NCBI GenBank assembly: GCA_025936205.1
Contig: JAICTU010000042.1
Location: 1 to 28,486, forward strand
Reading direction: 5' to 3'
Source of the DNA: Polyangiaceae bacterium
GTDB taxonomy: Bacteria; Myxococcota; Polyangia; Polyangiales; Polyangiaceae
Length of the DNA stretch: 28,486 nt
In this document: one piece after another, positions 9,734-17,259 of the stretch
Numbering within the stretch: the stretch's first letter is position 1
Layout: each line of letters begins with the position of its first letter
Position numbers and translations under genes: made by a program
Notes under the pieces: model-generated
The model's input: only the letters and a program-made list of their open reading frames with translations
Told to the model about the DNA's origin: nothing
Databases searched by the model: none

Positions 9734-10983
9734 CACTGGCGCGGGCACTGGCGCCCTGCGCCCTGGTGGCAGTCGCGAGCGCCAGTGCAGCGGCCGAGCC
9801 GCCGAGCTCGGAAGCACAGCAGTCCGATCAGGCGCCGCCGCGCGACACGGAGTTCTCGCTCGTGCCGTTCGTGGGCGGCAATAGCGACCAGGGCTTCGGC
9901 GGCGGATACATCGCGTCGCTGGCGCGCCTGCAGCAACATCGCGAGCCCTATCTGTATCGCATCGACACCACCGGCAGCGCTACCTTCGCCAGCAGCCGCG
10001 ATGGCGGTTTGCGGGTGCCCTACGTCGACGTGTTCTTGCGCTGGAAGTTCCCGCACCTGATCCCGAACCTACTCGGGCTGGAGCTGCGCGCCTCGTTCAC
10101 CCGCGAGACCAACCTCGGCTACTACGGGCTCGGCAACGCGGCGGCGCTGCCCGCGGGGCACGAGCGCGGCGACGAGTACTTCGAACACGAGCGCCTGCAC
10201 CCGACGTTGCGCGCGAGCTTCGAGTACCACCCGCGACCGCTGATTCTGTCCTGGGGTGTCTCGTACACGGAAAACCGCTTCGAGGTGGCGCAGGGCACGC
10301 TGCTCGCGGAGGACATGCAGAGCGATCGCTCCTACGTCCGCGAACTGCTGGGCAACGACCGCCCGCATGGCGTACCCGAGGTGAACTTCGGGGTGGGCTG
10401 GGACACGCGCGACGACGAAAGCGCACCGGTGCGCGGGATGAACCTGGGCACGGAAGTCGACTTGATCCCAGGCACGTTCGGCGAGGCACACTACAGCTAT
10501 GCGCGCTGGACGAACACCATCGACGGCTTCGTACCCTTGCTGCCCAAGAACCGGCGCCTGGTGTTCGCGGCGCGCCTCGGCTGGGATCTGTTGTTCGGCC
10601 ACTCTCCATTCTGGGAGCTGCCGCGCTTCGACGACACGTTCGCGCTCGGCGGCTCGCGCGGGGTGCGCGGCATCCCGGCGCAGCGCTACTACGGAAAGAT
10701 CAAGGTGCTGGGCAATGCCGAGCTGCGCAGCGAGCTGGTCGCGATGAAGATCCTGGGCGTGGAACGCCGGCTCGGCGTGGTCGCCTTCTTTGATACCGGG
10801 CGGCTCTGGGCGGATTACGCCTCGCACCCCGACCTCGACGGCACCGGTCTCGGTTTGAAATATGGCGTGGGAGGCGGCTTGCGCATCGCCTCGGGCAAGA
10901 CCTTCATGCTGCGGCTGGACCTGGCTTGGTCCCCGGAAAAGCCGGGCACGAGCGGCTACATGCTCGCGGGCCACATGTTCTGA
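9706..10983 (+). CDS. Omp85/BamA-like outer-membrane beta-barrel protein
   Basis: A 425-residue outer-membrane protein resembling the C-terminal barrel of the Omp85 (bacterial surface antigen) family. A signal peptide ends near ASASAAA (about 30). Little room remains for POTRA domains, so it is a barrel-only member. Alternating strands are clear (for example LRWKFPHLIPNLLGLELRAS and LVFAARLGWDLLF). The family's conserved loop-6 type motif appears as GGSRGVRGIPAQRYYG (about 315-330), and the chain ends in Phe, as outer-membrane barrels do. The start is uncertain: TTG at 9706 (AAGGG upstream, 28-base overlap with the BrkB gene), or GTG at 9730, which would give a GTGA overlap. The substrate is unknown. 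Confidence 0.85.
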   Translation: MARLQVLFVTLARALAPCALVAVASASAAAEPPSSEAQQSDQAPPRDTEFSLVPFVGGNSDQGFGGGYIASLARLQQHREPYLYRIDTTGSATFASSRDGGLRVPYVDVFLRWKFPHLIPNLLGLELRASFTRETNLGYYGLGNAAALPAGHERGDEYFEHERLHPTLRASFEYHPRPLILSWGVSYTENRFEVAQGTLLAEDMQSDRSYVRELLGNDRPHGVPEVNFGVGWDTRDDESAPVRGMNLGTEVDLIPGTFGEAHYSYARWTNTIDGFVPLLPKNRRLVFAARLGWDLLFGHSPFWELPRFDDTFALGGSRGVRGIPAQRYYGKIKVLGNAELRSELVAMKILGVERRLGVVAFFDTGRLWADYASHPDLDGTGLGLKYGVGGGLRIASGKTFMLRLDLAWSPEKPGTSGYMLAGHMF

Positions 10984-11123
10984 GCCGGGCGCAGGTGCGA
11001 CCTTGCCACGAAGGTGGCGATTCGCCTCCCCAAAATGGCGACGGCCCGGGGCAAACGCGGCTTTCAGTGCAGTGTTTGACCGGATCGTTGCATTGGTACA
11101 TCAGTTGCTGAAGTGAACGACCC

Positions 11124-11149
11124 GGCGCGCCCGGAACCAGTGGCGCGCC
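11124..11149. repeat. Inverted repeat upstream of CBS gene
   Basis: Two copies of the palindrome GGCGCGCC (11124-11131 and 11142-11149) separated by 10 bases, 23 bases before the CBS gene start. They could pair as an 8-bp hairpin in the leader RNA or serve as a protein-binding site. GC-rich palindromes are common here, so function is unproven. The remainder of the 188-base gap shows no other clear feature. Confidence 0.35.
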
Positions 11150-11171
11150 CCCCCGGATCACAGGAGAATGC

Positions 11172-11591
11172 ATGGTACAAGCAGTCGGCGACATCATGAC
11201 CCCAGCCCCCATTTCGCTTTCCACAGAAGCCACGGTGCGTGACGCCGCGCGCTACATGCGCGAGCGGAACGTCGGCGCCATCGTGGTGCACCGGCATGGC
11301 GAGGTGTGCGGCATCGTAACGGACCGCGACATCGTGGTGCGCTGCCTGGCCCGAGACGGCAACTGCGACGAGACCCAGCTGCACGAGATTTGCAGCCTCA
11401 ACCTGGTCGCGTTGCATCCGGACGATGATGTCGATCATGCCGTGCGGCTGATGCGCGACAAGGCAATCCGGCGCATTCCCGTGGTCAAGAACGGCAAAGC
11501 CGTGGGCATCCTCTCGCTCGGCGATCTGGCGCTGGAACGGGACCCTTTTTCCGCGCTGGGGGCGATCAGTGCAGCATCCCCCAACAACTGA
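11172..11591 (+). CDS. Two-CBS-domain protein
   Basis: A 139-residue cytoplasmic protein made of a CBS pair (Bateman module), which typically senses adenine nucleotides. CBS1 spans about 8-60 (IMTPAPISLSTEATVRDAAR, then VGAIVVHRHGEVCGIVTDRD) and CBS2 about 70-128 (NLVALHPDDDVDHAVRLM, then IRRIPVVKNGKAVGILSLGD). There is no fused enzyme, so it probably regulates a partner. The ATG at 11172 follows CAGGAG at correct spacing. Its 3' end overlaps the following reductase gene by 23 bases, implying translational coupling. Confidence 0.92.
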   Translation: MVQAVGDIMTPAPISLSTEATVRDAARYMRERNVGAIVVHRHGEVCGIVTDRDIVVRCLARDGNCDETQLHEICSLNLVALHPDDDVDHAVRLMRDKAIRRIPVVKNGKAVGILSLGDLALERDPFSALGAISAASPNN

Positions 11592-12525
11592 CGCTACCGG
11601 TCGCTTCGTCCGCCAGCCCTCCGTGTATCGAAACTGGATTACGCCGGACGGCGCCGCGGGACCAACAGGAGACGCCGGATTTTCCGCGCAGCCCGAGCGC
11701 TATCATCTGTACGTCTCGTATGCTTGCCCCTGGGCGCACCGCACGCTGATCCTGCGCGCCCTCAAGGGGCTGGAGCAGCTGATTCCGATCTCGGTCGTGA
11801 ACTGGAAGCTGGGCTCCGAAGGCTGGTCCTTTCAACCGGGGCCCGGGGTCGTCCCGGACCCGCTGCATTCGGCGGCATTGCTGTCGCAGATCTATCGCGC
11901 CGATCCGCGCCCCTTCGACGGCCACGCCACGACGCCGGTGCTTTGGGACAAGCAGCACGGGCGCGTCGTGAGCAACGAGTCAGCGGACATCGTGCGCATG
12001 TTCAACTCGGCGTTCGACGCGATCGGCGCCCAGCCCGGCGACTACTATCCCGGTCCGCTGCGCGCCGAGATCGACGCGCTCGAAGAGACGATCTACCGCA
12101 CGCTGAACAACGGCGTGTACCGGGCTGGTTTCGCGCGCAGCCAGGCTGCCCACGAAGAAGCCGTGCGCCAGGTGTTCGCGCAGCTGGACGAGCTGGAGGG
12201 GCGCCTCGCGCGCCAGCGCTACCTGTTCGGCGGCCGCTTCACGGAAGCCGATGTGAGGCTCTTCGTCACGCTCGTCCGTTTTGACGCAGCCTATCATGGC
12301 CACTTCAAATGCAACCTGCGGCGGCTGGTCGACTACCCCGCGCTCTGGGCCTACACGCGCGAGCTGTACCAGATGCAGGCGATCCGGCGCACCGTACACC
12401 TCGACCACATCAAGCACCATTACTACGAGAGCCATCCGGCGCTCGACCCGACCGGCATCGTCCCGCTCGGGCCAGAGCTGAACTTCGAGGCACCGCACGG
12501 GCGCGGCGCGCTCCCGGCGGCATGA
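11569..12525 (+). CDS. Glutathionyl-hydroquinone reductase (YqjG/ECM4-type GST)
   Basis: A 318-residue Xi-class glutathione transferase that uses glutathione to reduce glutathionyl-hydroquinones. The catalytic Cys is Cys53 in YVSYACPWAHRTL, the class hallmark. The N-terminal region keeps the typical QPSVYRNWITPDG segment; the helical C-terminal domain has NNGVYRAGFA and RYLFGGRFTEADVRLFVTLVRFD, and late HLDHIKHHYYESHP and LDPTGIVPLGP, all typical of this class. Length matches the E. coli homologue of about 328. The GTG at 11569 overlaps the CBS gene end. It points to quinone or aromatic-compound redox defence, perhaps linked to the CBS protein. Confidence 0.93.
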   Translation: MQHPPTTDATGRFVRQPSVYRNWITPDGAAGPTGDAGFSAQPERYHLYVSYACPWAHRTLILRALKGLEQLIPISVVNWKLGSEGWSFQPGPGVVPDPLHSAALLSQIYRADPRPFDGHATTPVLWDKQHGRVVSNESADIVRMFNSAFDAIGAQPGDYYPGPLRAEIDALEETIYRTLNNGVYRAGFARSQAAHEEAVRQVFAQLDELEGRLARQRYLFGGRFTEADVRLFVTLVRFDAAYHGHFKCNLRRLVDYPALWAYTRELYQMQAIRRTVHLDHIKHHYYESHPALDPTGIVPLGPELNFEAPHGRGALPAA

Positions 12526-12544
12526 GCCGTGCAGTAGCGTCGGG

Positions 12545-12919
12545 ATGGCCCATTCCAACGCGACATCCGCCCCGGCTCGTAAGTCCTCATCGGCTCACAC
12601 CACCGTGGGCAGGCGACCGGGCGAGCGCACGAGCACCAACCGGTCCGGCGCAACCGCCGAGCGCGACGATACCTACGGTCTGATCAGCGTGATCTACCAT
12701 TCGCTGCAGGGCGCGGAGACCTGTGCGAAGTACGAGGAAGACGCACGGCGCGCCAAGAATCACGAGCTGGTCGCCTTCTTCGAGGACTGCCGCATCGAGC
12801 TGAACGAGCGAGCCGTGCAGGGCCGTGCGCTGCTGGCGGCGTACCTGGAAGGCATGGACGAAGAAGACGAGCAGGACGATCTCCGCGACGACGACGTGGA
12901 GCTCGAACCGGGTCGCTGA
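12545..12919 (+). CDS. Small helical protein, possibly ferritin-like
   Basis: A 124-residue soluble protein with no firm family. The first 38 residues are Ser/Thr/Arg-rich and disordered-looking. Residues 41-101 form probable paired helices (TYGLISVIYHSLQGAETCAK, then ELVAFFEDCRIELNERA) with Glu-rich positions reminiscent of ferritin-like or rubrerythrin-type helices, but a full di-iron motif set is not visible. The C-terminal 20 residues are strongly acidic. It starts 19 bases after the reductase stop and ends two bases from the convergent sensor kinase, so it is probably the last gene of the CBS operon. No ribosome-binding site is evident before the ATG. Confidence 0.7.
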   Translation: MAHSNATSAPARKSSSAHTTVGRRPGERTSTNRSGATAERDDTYGLISVIYHSLQGAETCAKYEEDARRAKNHELVAFFEDCRIELNERAVQGRALLAAYLEGMDEEDEQDDLRDDDVELEPGR

Positions 12920-12921
12920 GC

Positions 12922-14271
12922 TCAAACCGCCACGCTGAACGCCACCTTCGCACCTCGCTCGGGCAGGTTCTCTGCCCAGGCTCGGCCGCCGTGCGCGCGC
13001 GCGATGCGCTGCACCAGCGAGAGCCCCAGCCCGAGCGACCCGGGGCCCACGCGTTGGCGGTCCGCCGAGCGATGGAAGGCCTCGAACGCGCGCGGCAGCG
13101 CTACTGGATCGAAGCCGGGCCCGGCATCGCACACCTCGAAGATCAAGGTCGCGGCAGGCCGGACACCGGCCGCGCTCGTGGTGCCGCCATCGAGCCGCAG
13201 CACACAGCGCGCGACACCGCCGCCGTGCCGCTCGGCGTTGTCGAGCAGGTTGTCGAGAGCGCGCGCGATCAGGGTCGCATCCACCGAGGCCACGCGGCGA
13301 TCCGGCTGGCCCTGCGTCTGATCTTCCAGCAGCCCCGGGTCCAGCTGACGCCGTTCCAGGACCTCCGTGAACAGCTCCGCCGCCACCACCGGCTGCTTGC
13401 TCAACGTCTCGAAGTCGAGTCGCGAGCTGGCGAGCAGCTTGCCCACCAGCACGTCCAGCTCGCTCACTTCGCGCTCGACCGCATCCAGCACCTGCGGGTT
13501 GGGCGCTCCGCTGCGCAGGATCTCGCTCGCGATGCGCAGCCGCGCCAGCGGGCTGCGCACCTCGTGCGACACCGCCGCCAGGAGCTCGCGCTGATCGCGC
13601 ATCTGCCGTTCGATGCGTTGCGCCATGTCGTTCACCGACTCGGCGAGCAGCCCGAGCTCCCCGCGCTGGTGGCGCCCGAGCCGCACGCGCGCGCTCAGGT
13701 TTCCGCTGCCGATCTCGCGCGTGGTGGCGATCAATAGCGAGAGCGGCCGGACCAGGCGCCGCGCCACGAGCGCCGCCGACATCCAGAGCACGAGCACCGC
13801 GCTGCCCAGCACCGCGAGCAACGCGCGCCCGAAGTTGCGCGCGCCCTCCACGCACACGCGCACGCTGCCGAGCGCCTGCCCTTGACGTGTGACCTCCAGC
13901 TCCTGGCGCGGTCCTCGACAGGAGACGGACCCCACCCGTTCCAGCTCGCGCCCCTGCGCATCGCGCAGCGACAGACCCGCGTCGAACGCTTCCGACACCT
14001 GCTGCGCGAAGGCGTGACGCGCCGCCGGGTCCGACCAGCGCTCCGCGAACTGGTCGGCAGCAAACGAGCTCACCTGCCGCAGCCGCTGCGACCAGGCCGA
14101 AGCTGCCGGCTCGAGCGTGTGCAGGGCTAGCCCAGCGGCGACCACCGTGGCCAGACTGGTGAGTCCGAGCCACAGGAACAGTTGCCGTTGCAGGCGCGGG
14201 CGGCCGAGGCCCGGCGTTCCGGGTGTCCTGCCATGAGCTCCGCGCAGGCCCAGCGCGGCGCGGAAGCTCAT
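12922..14271 (-). CDS. HAMP sensor histidine kinase (CpxA-like)
   Basis: A 449-residue inner-membrane sensor kinase. Membrane segments at about 31-50 and 149-171 flank a ~98-residue periplasmic sensor region that has two Cys (118 and 140). HAMP follows (about 172-225), then the H-box AAVSHEVRSPLARLR with phospho-accepting His236. The ATPase domain shows the N-box DNLLDNAERHG, DAGPGFD and GSLGLGLSLVQRI. It should phosphorylate the regulator encoded immediately before it; the genes overlap by four bases (ATGA at 14268-14271). The HEVRSPL box and position after an OmpR-type regulator and a Spy/CpxP-like gene suggest an envelope-stress sensor similar to CpxA. The ligand is unknown. Confidence 0.93.
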   Translation of the reverse strand: MSFRAALGLRGAHGRTPGTPGLGRPRLQRQLFLWLGLTSLATVVAAGLALHTLEPAASAWSQRLRQVSSFAADQFAERWSDPAARHAFAQQVSEAFDAGLSLRDAQGRELERVGSVSCRGPRQELEVTRQGQALGSVRVCVEGARNFGRALLAVLGSAVLVLWMSAALVARRLVRPLSLLIATTREIGSGNLSARVRLGRHQRGELGLLAESVNDMAQRIERQMRDQRELLAAVSHEVRSPLARLRIASEILRSGAPNPQVLDAVEREVSELDVLVGKLLASSRLDFETLSKQPVVAAELFTEVLERRQLDPGLLEDQTQGQPDRRVASVDATLIARALDNLLDNAERHGGGVARCVLRLDGGTTSAAGVRPAATLIFEVCDAGPGFDPVALPRAFEAFHRSADRQRVGPGSLGLGLSLVQRIARAHGGRAWAENLPERGAKVAFSVAV

Positions 14272-14948
14272 GGCTCCTCGCGCGCGAACATGTAGCCGAC
14301 GCCGCGCACCGTGCGGATCAAGCGCGGCGGATCATCGCCGAGCTTGCGGCGCAGGTGCGAAACGTGCACATCCACCGCGCGGTCATTGACGTTCACGTCA
14401 TTGCGCCCGGCCAGGTCCATCAGCGCGCTGCGCGCCACGACGCGACCGGCGCGCTGCATCAGCGCGACCAGCAGATCGAACTCCAGACCGGTGAGCTCCA
14501 GGTTGCGTCCATCGCGCTCGATGCGGCGGCTCTCCAGGTCCACGGTCACCCCCGAGATCGCGAACTGCCGCCGCTCGCCGCGTGCCTGGGTGCGCCGGAT
14601 CACCGCGCGCAGCCGCGCCAGCAGCTCGCGCGGGCTGAACGGCTTGGGCAAATAGTCGTCTGCCCCCAGCTCCAGCCCCACGACGCGGTCCGTTTCATCG
14701 CCCTTGGCGGTCAGCATGATCACGGGCACATCGCTCTTTTCGCGGATCTTGCGCAGCACGCTGAGCCCGTCCATGCCCGGCATCATCACGTCCAGCAGCA
14801 CCGCGTCCACGCTTTGCTTCTCCAGCAGGCGCAGCGCGGTCGGACCGTCACCGGCCGACCGCGCCGTCACGGCGTTTTGCTCGAGGTAGCTGCTCAGAAG
14901 CTCGAACAGCCGCGCATCGTCATCGACGATCAGGACCTGCAGGGCCAT
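14268..14948 (-). CDS. OmpR-family response regulator (CpxR-like)
   Basis: A 226-residue transcription factor. The receiver domain (1-118) has the acidic pair near DD10-D11, phospho-acceptor Asp53 (LLDVMMPGMDG), Thr80 and Lys102 (PKPFSPREL). A winged-helix DNA-binding domain (about 130-222) has the typical ELTGLEFDLLVALM and the recognition region VDVHVSHLRRKLGDD with RTVRGVGYMF at the end. It overlaps the kinase gene by four bases and lies 43 bases after the small membrane-protein gene. It probably controls its own operon; I see no certain binding box. Confidence 0.96.
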   Translation of the reverse strand: MALQVLIVDDDARLFELLSSYLEQNAVTARSAGDGPTALRLLEKQSVDAVLLDVMMPGMDGLSVLRKIREKSDVPVIMLTAKGDETDRVVGLELGADDYLPKPFSPRELLARLRAVIRRTQARGERRQFAISGVTVDLESRRIERDGRNLELTGLEFDLLVALMQRAGRVVARSALMDLAGRNDVNVNDRAVDVHVSHLRRKLGDDPPRLIRTVRGVGYMFAREEP

Positions 14949-14991
14949 GCTGGTGTCCCGAGTCTATCACGCCGCCGCACGGGCTCAGCGC

Positions 14992-15219
14992 TCAGAGCGC
15001 CCCGTTTTGTGGCACCACCGCGGGCGGTGCCGGGCTCGATTTGCCGGCATTCGCGCGCTCGGCGGCGCGCACGCAGGCCTCCGCGACCGCGTCCATGCGC
15101 CGTTCGTACCAGGGCCCGCCCCAGCCCAGGTCGTGGTGGTATCGCCAGCCGAAAAAGGCTGACCCGAATCCAGCCACGCTGCCCAGAGCGAGCAGCACCA
15201 ACAACACTGGTCTTCTCAT
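14992..15219 (-). CDS. Small single-span membrane or exported protein (75 aa)
   Basis: A 75-residue protein of unknown function. Residues 2-25 are a signal anchor or signal peptide (MRRPVLLVLLALGSVAGFGS). A short aromatic/His segment (FFGWRYHHDLGWGGPWYERR) and an Ala-rich helix with one Cys (AVAEACVRAAERA) follow, then a Pro-rich tail. The ATG at 15219 is supported by AAGGAGTC upstream. It lies 37 bases after the Spy/CpxP-like gene and 43 bases before the regulator, so it belongs to the same operon. The shared Gly/Trp/His composition with its neighbour suggests a common membrane-proximal partner; this is inference. Confidence 0.75.
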   Translation of the reverse strand: MRRPVLLVLLALGSVAGFGSAFFGWRYHHDLGWGGPWYERRMDAVAEACVRAAERANAGKSSPAPPAVVPQNGAL

Positions 15220-15256
15220 GACTCGACTCCTTTTTTCCGAGCTCGTGTCGCGCCGG

Positions 15257-15757
15257 TCACACGGCGCCGTAGCCGTAGCCGGGCCCCAGCTCCAGAAAGC
15301 GCGCCAGCCGGCGGCGCTGGTCCGGATCGAGGGCCTCGTGGATCTGTCCCAGCGCACGCGACAGCACCGGCCCGACGCGACGCAGCGAGTCCAGCTGGCG
15401 TTCCACCGTCGCCTCCACTCCGGACGCATCAAAGCTCTCTGCAGCGAGGGACTGCGCCACCTCGGCGCGGGTGGCGTGCACTTCGGGCCTCAGCTCCGTG
15501 AGCGCCTCGCGCAGCTCAGTGAGCGCTCCGCGGATCGCCTTCTCCTGTCCCGGAGAAGTGTCGAGTGCCTCGAAGGCGCGGTACATCATCCAGCCGCCGC
15601 CGCGCCAGCCCGAGCGGCCGTGCCAGCCGCGGCCATATCCACCGCGGCCGTGCCAGCCGTGGCCGTGCCAGCCGTGGCCGTAGCGATGCCAGCCGCGACG
15701 GCGCAGCACGCTCACGAAGCCGAGCAAACACAACACGCCGATCACGAACCCGAACAT
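15257..15757 (-). CDS. Spy/CpxP-like protein with His/Gly/Trp-rich segment
   Basis: A 166-residue protein. Residues 1-18 form a membrane segment followed by Arg-Arg-Arg; residues 22-57 are a striking low-complexity run of Gly, His, Trp and Arg (repeat units such as HGWHGHGWHGRGGYGRGWHG). A helical domain (about 60-157) follows with two turns typical of the Spy/CpxP/heavy-metal-resistance fold, SPGQEKAIRGALTELREAL and LDPDQRRRLARFLELG. Members bind misfolded envelope proteins or metals and restrain the cognate kinase. The His-rich run could bind Cu, Zn or Ni. Arg after the membrane segment would favour a cytoplasmic C-terminus, contrary to CpxP. The ATG at 15757 has a strong AAAGGAGA site. Confidence 0.82.
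   Translation of the reverse strand: MFGFVIGVLCLLGFVSVLRRRGWHRYGHGWHGHGWHGRGGYGRGWHGRSGWRGGGWMMYRAFEALDTSPGQEKAIRGALTELREALTELRPEVHATRAEVAQSLAAESFDASGVEATVERQLDSLRRVGPVLSRALGQIHEALDPDQRRRLARFLELGPGYGYGAV
15603..15690 (-). repeat. Degenerate tandem repeat coding for the His/Gly/Trp run
   Basis: Recurrent units around GTGCCAGCCGTGGCC, seen twice in succession near 15652-15681 and in degenerate form on either side. They encode the HGWHGxGWHG pattern and would remain in frame on expansion or loss. Confidence 0.7.
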
Positions 15758-16125
15758 GCTTGTCTCCTTTCTGGAGTCGGAGGCCGCCGCACTGGCGACC
15801 GTCACGAACCAAACCTGCGCTCGGCGTGTTGAGCGGGTGCGCGGCACACTGTTAAAAAATGTTGAGGGGGCAGAGTGCGATGCGGATGCGATGCAACGGG
15901 AGCGACCGTGCCGTTTCGTGGCGTTTATGCAACGAGTTCATGTCTGCGGTGCGGCACTGTCGCAGGAGCGCGTCCCGTCTTCCGAGATTCACGCGTATTT
16001 CACGGTGTCCCAGCGCTGGACCGCATCGCTGCAGTTTGAGATAGAGAGAACCTCGGAGATCTGTCGCCGCGCCGTGCGACCGATGCCTCCGAGCTTTGCG
16101 CACACCTCGCACCCCGCCTGAGTGG
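15758..16125. promoter_or_regulatory. Divergent intergenic region (368 bases)
   Basis: Separates the Cpx-like operon (minus) from the TolC/HlyD-like pair (plus). The notable element is an AT-rich island (GTTAAAAAATGTT, about 15849-15861) about 100 bases upstream of the Cpx-like operon, rare in this GC-rich DNA and a plausible promoter core. On the minus strand it contains TTAACA, close to a -35 element, but no convincing -10 follows. No gene, tRNA or terminator is recognised in the rest. Confidence 0.3.
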
Positions 16126-17259
16126 ATGATCGTGTTCCCGCGTGTTGCCGCCCTGCTTCGCTTTGCTTCCGTCTCGAGTCTGTTCGTGTGCAGCGTCGGC
16201 ACGCCGAGAGCGGCGCTGGCGGACGAGTCCGCGTATTGCCGCAAGGTCAAGGCGCGCGCCGCGGCAGACTCGATCCTGCTGATGGCCCCCAAGCTCAGCG
16301 CCGAAGCGCTGCATTTTCCGGCCAGCACCCGCCCTTCGCTGGCGCGGGAAAGCGGCAGCGGTGGCCCGGGGCTCGAGCTCCGCGCGGGCCTGTCCTATTC
16401 GCCCATCGACGCGGTGCGCGGCAAGCTGCTGACGAGAGTGGGCGAGGCCGACTGCCAGCATCATGACGCGGCGACCCAGATCGACGACGTGCTGCTACAG
16501 GCGACCGATCGCTCCGAGCTCGCGGCGCACCGCGCGGAAGCGGAGCACCTGGCCGCGCGCCGCCCCGACTGGCAGCGCACGCTGCAAGACGCAGAGGGCG
16601 CGTTGGCGGCGGGCCTGCTCACCCTGAGCGAGCTGCATGATCTGCGTCGCTCCACCCGCGGCCTGGATGAGCGCTGGCTCGAAGCACAGCTCGCAGTGTC
16701 ACGGCTCGAGGCACGCCTGGACGGCCAGCGCGTGCCGGGCGCGAGCGCCCCACAGTCGCTCAGCCGGAGCTACCTCGAGCGCGCCGGCGCGCTGGAGCAA
16801 GCGGTGTCGAAGCTGCGCGCCTTCGGCCCCTGGTCGCTGCAGATCACGGGCGGAGTTGCCACGCTCAGCGACGAGCAGCGGCCGGCGTGGTTCGGCTTCG
16901 CGGAGCTGACCTACAACCTGGGAGGCCTGTTCCGCGGCTCGAGCGAAGCCAGCTATCTGCGCGCGCGCGACGAAGAGCTGCGCCAGGCACCCTACGAGCG
17001 AACCAGCAAGCTGGCCGCGCTGCGCAAGGTGGTGGGCGCGGAGTACAGCAACGCGCGCCGCAAGCTGGAGAACACCGAGGCCGAGCTGACCTACTTGCAG
17101 CAGGCACTCGGGGCATTCAAGGGCGTGGACGCGGCTAGCGCCGCGCAGGGGAGGACCAAGGTGCTGATCGAACAGATCTCGGTCGAGACGGACGCGGTGT
17201 TTCTGCGCACCAAGCTGCGCGAGCTGGTCAGCTTGCTGGAGACGATCCGTGATTCCTGA
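16126..17259 (+). CDS. TolC-like outer-membrane efflux/secretion component
   Basis: A 377-residue exported protein. A signal peptide ends near RAALA (about 32). Long helices with few prolines dominate (for example SELAAHRAEAEHLAARRPDW and RSYLERAGALEQAVSKLRAF), separated by a beta-like stretch (SLQITGGVATLSDEQRPAWF), then LTYNLGGLFRGSSEASYLRA and a second long coiled-coil half. This helix-strand-helix order and the YNLGG segment resemble TolC-family proteins, but at 377 residues it is shorter than usual and the family is not certain. The ATG at 16126 lacks a clear ribosome-binding site; an in-frame ATG at 16096 lies upstream. It overlaps the HlyD-like gene by 11 bases. Confidence 0.65.
   Translation: MIVFPRVAALLRFASVSSLFVCSVGTPRAALADESAYCRKVKARAAADSILLMAPKLSAEALHFPASTRPSLARESGSGGPGLELRAGLSYSPIDAVRGKLLTRVGEADCQHHDAATQIDDVLLQATDRSELAAHRAEAEHLAARRPDWQRTLQDAEGALAAGLLTLSELHDLRRSTRGLDERWLEAQLAVSRLEARLDGQRVPGASAPQSLSRSYLERAGALEQAVSKLRAFGPWSLQITGGVATLSDEQRPAWFGFAELTYNLGGLFRGSSEASYLRARDEELRQAPYERTSKLAALRKVVGAEYSNARRKLENTEAELTYLQQALGAFKGVDAASAAQGRTKVLIEQISVETDAVFLRTKLRELVSLLETIRDS

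Noticed and set aside
12587..14173. A 528-codon minus-strand frame overlapping the sensor kinase gene.
   Set aside because: The sensor kinase is in a different frame with all expected motifs; the alternative is Ala/Arg/Gly-rich with no domain.
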